NCBI GenBank assembly: GCA_963854835.1
Contig: OY978525.1
Span: 18,012,309-18,076,308, forward strand
DNA: 64,000 nt
Source: Megamerina dolium
Lineage: Eukaryota > Arthropoda > Insecta > Diptera > Megamerinidae
Direction: 5' to 3'
The notes under the pieces were generated by a model that did not search any database, was not told the origin of the DNA, and saw only the letters and a list, made by a program, of their open reading frames with translations. This document shows positions 45,510 to 55,639 of the stretch, piece by piece. Made by a program: the position numbers and the translations under genes. Numbering within the stretch: position 1 is the stretch's first letter; each line of letters starts with the position of its first letter.

Positions 45510-47125
45510 AATATTATTACAGGAAATTTGAAGGGTTGGCGCCTCTAAATTTAACATGGATCGAAGGCTATGCAAATAATGATTTACAGATAATAAAACT
45601 TCAGCTTTAGGCTTTCTATGGATTTAGTTTGGATGGCATAGATTTAATTATAGAAATCTAAATGAACCTTTTTTTAGTATGTATGTCTATATTATATTTT
45701 CATTCAGTTAGCTTAAACATCTTTAATTATGATAAATTCCACTGAATCACATCTTCATAATTATGGATAGTTTTAATCAAATATCATCAGCATAGTAACA
45801 AGCTTTTAAATAGTACTAGTTAGGTAATTTCTTTCATTTTTTACCTCCTGGAATTTTTTTCAAGGCTTTTTCTCGTACAATCTAACTAAGTACATGTAAA
45901 TATATGTTACAAGTTATGGCAGAAATCTTCACATATGTTCATGTGTTAATTTCAGCACATGCTGATCGACAATAATGTCGGCAATCTTGACGACAACATA
46001 ACGAATACACAAGACTAATAATATTATGGTTACATGAAATGGCTGATACCTGCCAACATATACCATACACACAATCAGCCAGTGAATCGAGTAAGCAAGC
46101 CAACATACTCTATCTCACCTATTGACAAAATCTAAAGCATGGTGTTGTTTAACAACACCGTGCTATAAGAAGCGGCAAATGCAATGATCGCGTTGCTGTT
46201 GCTGTAGCTGCTGCTGCTGCTGCTGCTGATGCTGATGGCTCTGCTTGGCTTGTTAGCTGATATGGCGTGAGCATACATCCATCGCATGGTTATATGATTA
46301 TAATGATGATATGTGTATGTTATTTGGTTGGTTGGATGGTTGCTTGGTTAGCTGGTGGTGATGGTGTGGTCAGTAATGCGAAGATAATGATGCATTGATG
46401 ATCAGCAATGATAACGACACATCGACTTGGACAACGCCAACGTTGTTGTTTCTGTTTATTATGACTTTCGTCTCTAAACTTGCTATATTGGTTCGACTGA
46501 TTATTTGGATTGGTGCCGTGTTATTGTGGTATTTTCAGCGACGTCCTCATCGTGATCGTCGTTAGCATAGCATGATAAAGGGCGCTATTATGTTTTATCA
46601 CTTTAAGTTAGAGCAGAGCAACAACAGCAAGAAAATACATTGCTGACTTGTCTGAGTTGATGTTATAGATCGTTAATTAAAAATCTTTCAGGTGCATACT
46701 ATATGTTAGCGCGATCGTTGGTTCACTAGCTTATTCATTATTTTCTTTTTGTTGTTCTTGTCATTGTTGTTGTTCTTTAATTTCATTTTATTTAAAAGAT
46801 ACCTGTTCAGCCACGCGCTTTTAGTGATCACAATTTCTGTATGCAATTTTCAAATTACTCTTTAATGACCACGAAAATGAACAATCACCAGTGAAATGGT
46901 CAGCAGCAAGGGTATTTCAACTCTATCGATGCTGATGCTTTGAATCAGCGATGACCGAATAGTTGCTCAACTGACTCTTTTTGGCTCTTTATAAGTTATG
47001 GTGTTGGTGAAGGCGGTGTTCGATATAAACGATCCCGACAGCTTCATAACAGCATCGGACTAGAGTCTGATAGATTTTAAGGTATATATTTTCGAAAAAA
47101 AAAAAAATTGTTGTGCTGTAGGCAG
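45510..47125. other. intergenic stretch with a less AT-rich core
   Basis: From about 46130 to 46620 the sequence is visibly less AT-rich. It has a 25-nt palindrome (46138-46162), a CTG/GCT run at 46208-46240 and GTT/GAT-type repeats. TTTATAAG at about 46989 could be read as a TATA box, but no gene follows that I can support. Confidence 0.4.
46208..46240. repeat. (CTG)n microsatellite
   Basis: Seven near-perfect CTG units followed by ATG variants. Confidence 0.9.
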
Positions 47126-47129
47126 GCGT

Positions 47130-47900
47130 GCTTTCGAATGTGTCGAGTGTCAGTCTCAAAGCTTTATATGTTCATGAGTAAAACATGGATAAAAGGCGTG
47201 TTTTTAATCCGGATAAGTCAGTACTTTTCAAAATTGCCCAGTTTTAGCTTACTTCGCGAGCTTCGTTTTTTCTTGCGCAAAGTGAGAAATCATACATATG
47301 GGAGCACATGTTTGTATGGCAGATAGGCTTGGTTTTAATCTGATTTATCCGATTTTCCAACTTCTCCATACATTTAAAAATATAATCATATGTACCAAGA
47401 TTCAATATGATAGCTTCATAATTTCGTGCGTAAAATGTGAAAACATTCATCCGACCACATACTTTTGTATGGGTGATAAGTGTGGTTTTCATTCAACTAT
47501 GCTCGTTTTTAAATAAATATATTAATTTTATTATTAGATTGACTTTATACAGCAAGTTTCACTTCGATAGTTTTATATTTTCCCGTATAAGATTTAAAAA
47601 TATACATCCAACAACAAACCTTTGTATGGAAGATAGGCGTGGTTTACATGCGATAACGTCTATTTTCCAATATATGTATATCATTTATATGGCAGCATAG
47701 TATTATACATTAAATTTTGGTTCGAAATCTTGTAAATATCATGCGGAAAGTGTGAAAAAAACACATTGCAGAACATACTTTTGTATGGGAGGTAGTCGTG
47801 GTTTTCATTCGAATTCGCTGATTCAAGAACATTTTTGTTTATAGTTGAAAATAATTGTACATACAAATTTTCAACTCGATAGCTCTCTAATTACCGCAGT
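47130..47900 (-). repeat. inverted array of the 154-bp repeat, about five units
   Basis: On the minus strand this carries the same word order as 26.6-27.66 kb. On the plus strand the anchor TTTGTATGG-AGATAGGCGTGGTTTTCAT recurs at about 47184, 47314, 47467, 47624 and 47783 (steps 130, 153, 157, 159), each followed by a CGATTT/TTTTCCAA part and a GTGAAAACAT part. Decay is similar to the other array. The transposon next to it starts at 48058. Confidence 0.88.
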
Positions 47901-48057
47901 TATTGTGCGAAGAGATGGACATATTTATATTATTAAATCGACTCAAATTGTGATTCCGATCAATAATACATAATATATACTTGTTCATATCTATCATGGA
48001 TTTTACACATGTAAACATGAATTCTATATACCCTTGACTCTTTGATTGTACTATATA

Positions 48058-49580
48058 CACTTAGCAAAAAAGTGTACGTACAAGAAGTAAACAATTTTTC
48101 GCTGCACTAAATACCAATAAGGAAATAATTTTTCTCTAAAGAAATTATTTTTTATTTAAATGCTAGAGTATTATGTAGACTTTAAGCCTAAATACATTAA
48201 ATTATAATGTACAGAAAAATTATGAGAAATAAAAGAATTCAAAAGCAACAATTCAATCGGTTTGGCATAGACCTGACTAACTTGGAAGTGTCCTCCGTTG
48301 AAATTTTGTGCCACTCATCTAAAATCACATTTTTAAGCATTTGCTTGGAGTTGATGGTGTGCTGCCTTATCATGCGCTCAAGTAAATCCCACAAATGTTC
48401 AATAGGATTAAGGTCAGTTGATTGTGGAGGGGTCTTGCATTGCTGCGAGACATTATATAATATCCGAAGCTTCACATTATAGGCAGTATGCTTCGGGTCG
48501 TTATCCTGTTGAAAGTGCCATCCAGAACCAAGTGCGAGATTTTCAGCACTCTGCTTCAAATGTTCTTTTAAAATATTTAAATAAGCTCCCTGATCAATAA
48601 TTGACTCAATGAACACCAAATTGCCGACTCCATTGGCAGCCATACATCCCCACACCATAATACCACCTCCGCCATGTTTAACCGTGCCCACAAGATTTTG
48701 CGCATGAAGGGCTGTGCATGGTTTCCGCCACACAAGCTGACGTCCTTTAATACCAAACAGGCAAAACTTGCTCTCATCTGAGAATAGCACCTTCTCCCAG
48801 AACTCTGGCGGCAAAAGAAATTCGATTTTGTCGGTTTATGAGCGAAATAAACGGCTTCCTGCGCGCTAAGCGGCCACGATAGTTAGCTTTTTTTAAATTT
48901 CGAGCACGGTGTCGTTATGCATGGTTTTGTTAAACTATTCCTTAACATTTTGAACAATTTTCATTGCGGTCAGTCGAGGATTATCCTGAACAAGACACAA
49001 AACACATCTTTTTTCTCGTTGGGTCAGAATAGGAGGTCGTCCTGAACGCGGTTGCGACACGAAAGTTACAGTTTTTTAAAATTATTCATCACCGTTTGAA
49101 TTGTGGGGTGCGCTCTCCCAAGGATTTTAGCAATTTCGCGGAAAGTTTGGCCTTCTTTCCATAATTTTATTATAATTTTCCGTTCGTCAACTCCAATTTC
49201 CTCTCTTTTTGAATTCATCTTTATTAAACTTCTTGAAATAGATTATTCAAAGCACAAAATCGAACCACGATACGTATTAAATATAGAATTTGTGAAAATA
49301 AACTTTTGATGGCACGAGCGATCGAGCAAATGAGCGGGGAAGTCCCGTTTTCGTTTCTGTACGTAGACTTTTTCTGACCAATTAACAGTTGCTTTTGAAT
49401 TCTTTTATTTCTCATAATTTTTCTGTATATTATAATTTAATGTATTTGGGCTTAAAGTAAACATAATACTCTAACTTTTAAATAAAAAATAATTTCTTTT
49501 TAGAAAAATTGTTTCCTTATTGGTATTTAGTGCAGCGAAGAATTGTTTACTTCTTGTATGTACACTTTTTCTGCTAAGTG
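48058..49580 (-). mobile_element. full-length Tc1-like element with ~190-bp terminal repeats
   Basis: A 1523-bp element bordered by TA (48056-48057 and 49581-49582). Inverted repeats 48058-48249 and 49388-49580 start CACTTAGCA and share nearly all positions, ending at CAAAAGCAAC. Long repeats of this size occur in Tc1-like groups such as Paris, S and Quetzal (family knowledge); I do not assign a name. The transposase is on the minus strand and its stop codon lies at the inner edge of the left repeat. Confidence 0.93.
48239..49218 (-). pseudogene. Tc1-like transposase, DD34E, frameshifted N-terminus
   Basis: Starts at ATG 49216-49218 with NSKREEIGVDERKIIIKLW, GQTFREIAKILGRAHPTI and NNFKKL (paired-like helix-turn-helix), then a stop near 49065. 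In another frame SGRPPILTQREKRC follows, with further stops to about 48815. The last 191 codons (48239-48814) are open and hold the whole catalytic core: LFSDESKFCLFG (first Asp), GGGGIMVWGCM, WHFQQDNDPKHTA (second Asp) and TDLNPIEHLWD (Glu), with 34 residues between the second and third, so DD34E. All three catalytic residues are present; the element is dead because of the broken N-terminal half. Confidence 0.92.
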
Positions 49581-49584
49581 TATA

Positions 49585-52360
49585 CTCTCGTATTCTGATC
49601 GATGTTGCTGTTTGGCTCCGAATATTTGTTATATTGTGCATTCCCGTTTATATTCGTTCATCCGACTATATTTTGTATTTTTCCACATTTATGTGGTCAT
49701 ATTAATTAAAGCCAATTTTAGAATGACTTTAGCATAAATGTTCTATGTACTATATATTGATTTTTGTTTCGTTTTTCTCATTGAATGCTGGCAACAATGT
49801 TGCAAGGTTATTTGTTATTAACCATTTAAAGTGTTACTTAATTTTTTTTATTCTCCACTTTATTTTATTGTTATTCTGATATGCACTTATGTTTATTGCT
49901 ATCATATACTACGATAATATATATAGATATGTTTTTCTTTTGGTTTACTTAGCCCATCTCTTCTACTCATAAACTAATTTAAGACTTAAGACAATTATCA
50001 AAGTATTGATAGGTAGGTGGATAAGGAATTTTGAGAATGTACATATGTACATATGTCGGTACACTTATATATCAAGGTTGAAAATACACACAAGCTCAAC
50101 AAAATATCAACTTTAGCTTTAGTTTGTCTTGATTGGTAAATTTGTATCTTAATGCATTTGTAATTGATAGATATTTACTATGAGATACTGTAGGTATGTA
50201 TTACAAACGCTTACAAACTTGTTTATTGATTAATGATGTTCGTAGTAATGCATAAAGAGAAAAAAAATAAATAATATTTCGTTACACTTGTTCAATGCAT
50301 TAATAAGGTTAAGTGTATTATATAAAATTTTTCCCATTATACAATTTTTTTTATCTATCGTAATATCGATTTTATTAAATATGATTAATTTTTTATTTGG
50401 TATATATCTATTTTGGGAATTTAATCAAATAATGTATTGTATAATTGGTGCTACCGGTGTAAATGTGAAATAATCGTACATTAAATATTGTACATTAAGT
50501 AAATATTCTTAAGCCGAAAAGGGTGCAACCAATTTGGATGCCAGTGTACAGAGAGCTGTCGACTATAATTTTTCACTTATAGAAACAAATGTCGATCGAC
50601 TAGTGAATCTGTACTCTTTTTAGAGCCACAGTTGTGGTTGAGTACCCTATACATTGTGCTATGACGACATTCATCATCAACTACAACGTATTATTTATAA
50701 AAAATATTTTTTTGCATAAATAACAGCTTCAAAATATTATTTTTTCTCAAATTATAATTTTATAATATATCACCCACTAGAATCCTTAGCAAATAATTCT
50801 TTGGTACGTACATACTTATTTAATGTTAAGATAGAATACATGAGCAGCATAACCATTGATCGTACTAGTTCGATAATATCTGGTCATCGAGATTATTAAA
50901 ATCATAAATTTTTTCACACTTACCATATGCCATAATAATAACATGGTTGAATGTGGTTTTTCTTTTACTTTTCATTTTGCTCTTCATGTTTTTAATGTTT
51001 TTTTCTCTACATCCGCTACAATTTTATTTCTTTATTTTTTTTATTTTATTTTTTTTTGTTATTTTGTCCACAAACCATTCTATTTAATGAAAATCAAAAT
51101 AAAATTACTATATAACGAGAGCAACAATAACACCAACAAGAATCATAATAATATCAATACAACTACAGAATAATATGATAGTATGACGAAGTAGACCAAC
51201 AAAATCAAATAACCACAACGATAACGACAAAAAAAAAAAGACGCTATACTAAAAGTAATAAAACAACAACAACAGTCAAAACTCCATTAAAATCGAATGA
51301 AGGTGAAGTTCAAGGTGTTGTAAGCAAATAGCCCACATCACAAATGTAAGATATAAGAGGGGAGGCAACTATATAACTATAACATTTTTTGTTAATCCCA
51401 GTGAGTAGAATACAATATTGAATATGAATCAATACATACAGTGTAGGTATCGTAAATGTAAGTGTAATAATAATACACTTACAGGTGTCCAATACAGAGC
51501 ATAGTTCATGAGTACACGACGATGCAGATGACGACAACGAAAGCAATGTTATCGTCATGTATATTACAGCAAAAAATACAATTGTGGAGTAGTAAGTATT
51601 TTTCACACTAGTTCCCTAGGTCATACCAGTTTCGGAGAATCTATTTTACATGCATTTTGATCGCTTCATAGCCGCATCCTCGTAGATTTAGGTGACAGAC
51701 GGCAAATGACACGGAGGGGGACATTTCTGAATTGACTTTGGACTTAATATATCTTCAACGACTACTTCCTAAACCCCAGCCTTATTTAGAAATGTTATAA
51801 GACCCTTTGCAGGCATCGCAACCATTTAGCTTTTACCATATATACTTGTTGCCTTGATACTTCTCGAGACCATAGATGGGATTTAGCTGCAGGAATAAAA
51901 AGAAATGTTTCTCAGTGTCCGCTTAAAAGTAAGTTCATATTTTTCCCTACAACCAAACTATGTACAATATCGACAACTATCACTGCCAATACCTATAATA
52001 ATAATCATGATAGTCAAACGGAAGAAGCTATAAACCTACAAAGGCATAGAGTAGAAACGCATGGTCAGTGATACTTTTTTTTTTGTTTTGTTACAAACAC
52101 GATTAAGTTTGTCTTGTCGTGAGACCATATACAATACATATTTGTAGTACATATATGAATGTTGCTGATGATATTGAAAGTATAGCCTATAGTAGTCATA
52201 TAACTAGGTACATACATACATACATATACAATGGCGATATTTCATGTCATCCCAATACTTACATGTACGTACACGAGAATGGACTTATATAATATTCTGC
52301 TCCATTTATTATTAAACATTATTTCAAATTATTTGATTGCTCTTTGTTGTGCCCTTTCTC
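49585..52360. other. AT-rich intergenic stretch
   Basis: No mobile element recognised. Runs of T and A, CAA near 51265, and CATA at 52205-52228. A 36-codon frame after a stop at 50510-50623 (KGATNLDASVQRAVDYNFSL) looks protein-like but cannot be assigned. The segment 51630-51900 is less AT-rich and also unassigned. Confidence 0.4.
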
Positions 52361-52373
52361 TCTCTCTCTTCAG

Positions 52374-52415
52374 CTCTATCCAAGTTATACTACTACATAA
52401 AATGGTAGTCGACAG
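52374..52415 (+). other. candidate 42-nt microexon (speculative)
   Basis: A strong polypyrimidine tract (CCCTTTCTCTCTCTCTCTTCAG, 52352-52373) gives a near-ideal acceptor. Exactly 42 nt later the sequence reads ACAG followed by GTAAGC, a near-consensus donor. One frame through the 42 nt is open (SIQVILLHKMVVD); the other two have stops. A length divisible by three and matched signals fit a phase-preserving microexon as found in long neuronal genes. I recognise no protein and both signals could be chance. Confidence 0.25.
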
Positions 52416-52419
52416 GTAA

Positions 52420-53445
52420 GCACATATGAACGTGTTGTTAACAACTCGCATATGACATGTTATATATACTCAATGCGGTCGTGAAGTCTGTAATTTTATG
52501 AGAGATTATATGAACAGGGAAAATCCCAAGGAAAGCACTATTCTAATGGACGTAAGAGAGATGTTTTGCACCTTAAGTATGTGTGTGTGTGTAAGTATAT
52601 GCTATGGTCTGTGTGATGCTCAGTCAGTCGGTGTCAATATGAAAGAGTTAATAACAGCTCTACGTAAAAAAAAAACTTCTCTAAAATACCACAATAGGCA
52701 TGCAGCCTGTCTCGTTGGTCTCATATTAATATCATACATTCATATTTAATAGTACCTACTCGTACCTATATGAGTATATGTACATATATCATTCATTACT
52801 TTCGTTTATTCTTTACTTTTAAGTCGTGTTGAAATTGTGGTTTCCATCGGTTTGGTTTATATGCGAACGTGACTATGATTATTACCATCAGGCTATAGAG
52901 AATTTCGTTGAAGGACATTCTTCTAGATTTGAATTAACGCCTTACACTGCAGTGTAAGTGAATATACTGTAGGTATGCTAGTATTATGTTCTCATCATTT
53001 CATGTAGTTATATTAAATTATATTAAATTTATTTGATTAGTTTTAATAATTTAAGTGAACAATTTGTCCATTGTTGTGTATTCGGGTACACATCGATAAT
53101 GAAATAGATTTATTGTTTATGAAATGTTGAGAGCATTGTGGTGTGGGTCTGGGAGTTTACAAGTAATTTCTTTAGATTTATATAGATAGTTAAGCTAATA
53201 TAAAATTAATATGTTTGAGAGTGTCTAAAAAATGAAACTACTTAAGTTAATTAATGTGATACTCATATCAGCACGTATTGTCTGAGGAAAATTATGAATC
53301 TAAAAATCTAAAATTTCATCCAAAGTAACCTTTAAAGCCTTTATGGTATTTTCAAATATCTAATATTTTGTTGCTCATTTCTCTTTGCCTAAAGGCCTTC
53401 AGAATAACATTTTGAAATATTTCTTTAGAAACTTATGGAATTTAC
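52420..53445. other. AT-rich stretch, nothing recognised
   Basis: No supported feature. Confidence 0.45.
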
Positions 53446-53448
53446 GAG

Positions 53449-53705
53449 GTTGTCGGAAAACACATTATGCATTTTTAGTGTGATTTTCAAGACTCATTCA
53501 ATCATTAATCAGTAATTCATTGACTACTCTTTTGGGAAGCTTCATAGATCCATGCTCATAGAACAATTGGTTTTTTCTAGCAAATAATTTAAAAATATTC
53601 TATTTGGTAGTTTTTTAAGTATCGAAAGGTCTACTTTTCAAGTAAAACATGAAATAAATGCTAGTCGGCTGCCGCAAGATCTGGTAAGTATGGTGAAAAG
53701 GGTAG
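53449..53705 (-). pseudogene. mariner relic, C-terminal third and one end
   Basis: The left edge reads GAGGTTGTCGGAAAACACAT, like the ends at 1829 and 13914. On the minus strand from about 53700 a frame reads SPYLPDLAAAD, a stop (where Tyr is expected), then HLFHVL: the third catalytic block, with Asp kept, followed by TFRYLKNYQIEYF. Probably the downstream half of the mariner whose N-terminus lies at 54290-54660. Confidence 0.7.
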
Positions 53706-53728
53706 GACGTCCACTAAAAGATTCAGTA

Positions 53729-54180
53729 GGTTAGGCTAGGCATTGGTGCGATGGCACAATGCTCAATGAACACCCCGGAAAGAAATCTAACTACAAGCTT
53801 CGCTAAGGACAGAAGTACCCTCATCCTTCTCATGTCTAACCTAAACCATAAGGTCCTGGATACCTCACAATCCTCTCGGCTAGTCCACAAGTTGGTCGCG
53901 TTCTTAACAACTAATTTTTCTATAAACCCAAACAGTTCACAAAGCGGAAATTGTACTGAGTCGTCGGCCTCATTGGAGTCCATACAATATTCTCACCTGG
54001 CTATTTCATCTGCTAGTTCGTTCTCTTCAATATCACTATGTCCAGGAACCCAACAAAGAGAGACCCTCTGGTTTTCTATGTCACATAATGAAGCTCGGCA
54101 TTTCAGCACGATTTTCGACTTGACTGTTCTGGATGCAATTGCCTTCAGTGCCGCTTAACTGTCTACAAGCATTCAATTGA
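53729..54180 (-). pseudogene. LINE RNase H domain fragment
   Basis: From about 54170 the minus strand reads VDS, stop, AALKAIASRTVKSKIV, then RVSLCWVPGHSDIEENELAD, the core of a Jockey/LOA-type RNase H1 domain. The stop replaces the Gln of the DSQAALxAL motif; the Asp before it is kept. After one more stop it continues through MDSNEADDSVQFPLC to LSLAKLVVRFLSGVFIEHCA, the conserved RxLxGxLTGHC tail. Frame is well kept over about 130 codons. The reverse transcriptase is absent. At 54174-54220 the words CATTCAATTGACG occur twice. Confidence 0.85.
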
Positions 54181-54289
54181 CGTAAAAAAAAATCATTCAA
54201 TTGACGGCAGTGCACCTTAAAAGTAGTCGTCTAATTCCCAGATAGAAGCTTGAAAAGTTCATTACCCTAGTACTCCCACTATGCAGAAA

Positions 54290-54660
54290 GAGCATAATGT
54301 TAGTTTGATGAAGATCGGCTTACGATGACGTGTGAACCGAATTTTTACCACGTCTTAATTATCCTTTTATAGAAAAGTGTTGTAATACCATTTACGAATG
54401 AATCTTTTATGAATCAAGCTTGGGTTTGGCGTCGCAAATGTGGACTTCCTCGAGCTATAATTATCGAGCTTTCTGGCGAGTTTCAGCTTTCTTAGATAGA
54501 CAATGATTGTTGAACCATAAATATTTATTATCTCTGTGATTTCATGAGTTGTCGAATCTGTCTGTGATTCGATCACTGCCTTTATTAAGTCGTCATAAAC
54601 TTTAGTTGATCTTCCAGCGTAAAGAGCATGGTCGATAATGAAAATCACTTAATCGAAATT
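54290..54660 (-). pseudogene. mariner relic, N-terminal DNA-binding part
   Basis: Minus-strand frame of 93 codons reads DHALYAGRSTKVYDDLIKAV, then ESQTDSTTHEITEIINIYGS and TIIVYLRKLKLARKLD. This is the mariner second helix-turn-helix with the GRP-like hook (here GRS) and the xxTTREIAEILNIS helix. It ends in HKRFIRKW, corresponding to the linker before the catalytic domain. No catalytic residues remain. The upstream end is cut by the element at 54743. Confidence 0.75.
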
Positions 54661-54852
54661 TGGTAAATCATCTCTGGCACTGATGATTTTGATTAGCTTT
54701 GTCCCCTCATTTTGCCACGGTTTTGTTTTGCGAACATATGTGCAGGGTGATTTTTGGCAACTTTCTTTTTAACAACACTGTTTTTGGCAACTCAGCTGTT
54801 CTGGTGTAACATGTTACTGTCAAACATGTTCAGTTTGGTCTAAAATTTAACC

Positions 54853-55510
54853 ATGAATCGACTTACAAACGAACAACGCTTGCAGATTATTGAATTTTAT
54901 TATCAAAATTCATACTCGGTTAAGAAAGTGCATCGTGCACTTTCTTGTGTTCAGCGACGAAGCTCATTTCTGGTTGAATGGATACGTGAACAATCTAAAT
55001 TGCCATATTTGGTGTGAAGATCAGCCAGAAGAATTGCAAGAACTGCCAATGCATCCCGAAAAATGCACTGTTTGGTGTGGATTATGGGCCGGTGGCATCA
55101 TTGGACCGTACTTTTTAAAGACGACGAAGACAGGAACGTTACTGTGAATGGCTAGTGCTACCGTGCGATGATTACAAACTTTGTTTTGCCCAAATTGGAA
55201 GGCGCCGTCAACAAGTCGGTGCCACATGCTACACAGCACGCGAAACAATGGCCCAATTTAGAGGCGAGTTCAGTGAACAGTTTGGGGCCGGTCAATTGTC
55301 CGCCTAGATCGTGTGATTTAACGCCTTTAGACTATTTTTTGTGAGATTATGTTAAGGCTCATATCTATAGCGAACGGTTGACGCACTGGAAGCCAATATT
55401 GATAAATTTATTCGTGAGACACCGGCCGATATGTTGGAGAGAGTATGCCAAAATTGAACCCAGCGTATGAACCATTTGAGGCGCAGTTGCGGTCGCCATT
55501 TACATGAAAT
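54853..55510 (+). pseudogene. mariner-like transposase with deletion and lost catalytic Asp
   Basis: ATG at 54853 begins MNRLTNEQRLQIIEFYYQNS and YSVKKVHRAL. The sequence then jumps, at a 25-nt perfect palindrome (54922-54946), straight to VFSDEAHFWLNGYVNNLNCH (first Asp kept), so most of the helix-turn-helix region is missing. It continues QPEELQELPMHPEKCTVWCG, LWAGGIIGPYF and, past a shift and a stop, QQVGATCYTARETM, where the second Asp (QQD) is Val. CDLTPLDYFL keeps the third Asp and is followed by TGA in place of Trp. Same clade as 33217-34511 and the relics at 640 and 10090. Confidence 0.88.
54922..54946. repeat. perfect 11-bp-arm palindrome at deletion junction
   Basis: AAGAAAGTGCA, TCG, TGCACTTTCTT. 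It sits exactly where the N-terminal and catalytic parts of the deleted transposase are joined. Confidence 0.9.
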
Positions 55511-55639
55511 CATCTCCAAAAATTGAAATATATAGATCGTTCTATTTATTCAAATAAAGATTTCATACATTTCTCTAAATTTTATGTGATATTTTTTTAA
55601 ATCACTTCCGAAGGCTCTTAAAAATCACCCTGTACATAC

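Larger units (their letters stand above)
54743..55632 (+). mobile_element. internally deleted mariner-like element
   Basis: Ends CAGGGTGATTTTT (54743-54755) and AAAAATCACCCTG (55620-55632), a 13-bp inverted repeat. TA follows on the right; TG stands on the left, probably a mutated TA. Length 890 bp against about 1.3 kb for complete relatives, explained by loss of roughly the DNA-binding and linker region. Confidence 0.88.

Noticed and set aside
45955..46020. Exon-like segment after TTAATTTCAG (HMLIDNNVGNLDDNITNTQD)
   Set aside because: Open for only 20 codons, weak pyrimidine tract, no donor or polyadenylation signal nearby.
46985..47045. TATA-box promoter near TTTATAAG
   Set aside because: No initiator or downstream gene that I can support; such words are expected in AT-rich DNA.
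50510..50623. 36-codon protein-like frame (KGATNLDASVQRAVDYNFSL)
   Set aside because: Bounded by stops, no splice signal, no recognised similarity; noted only in the region entry.
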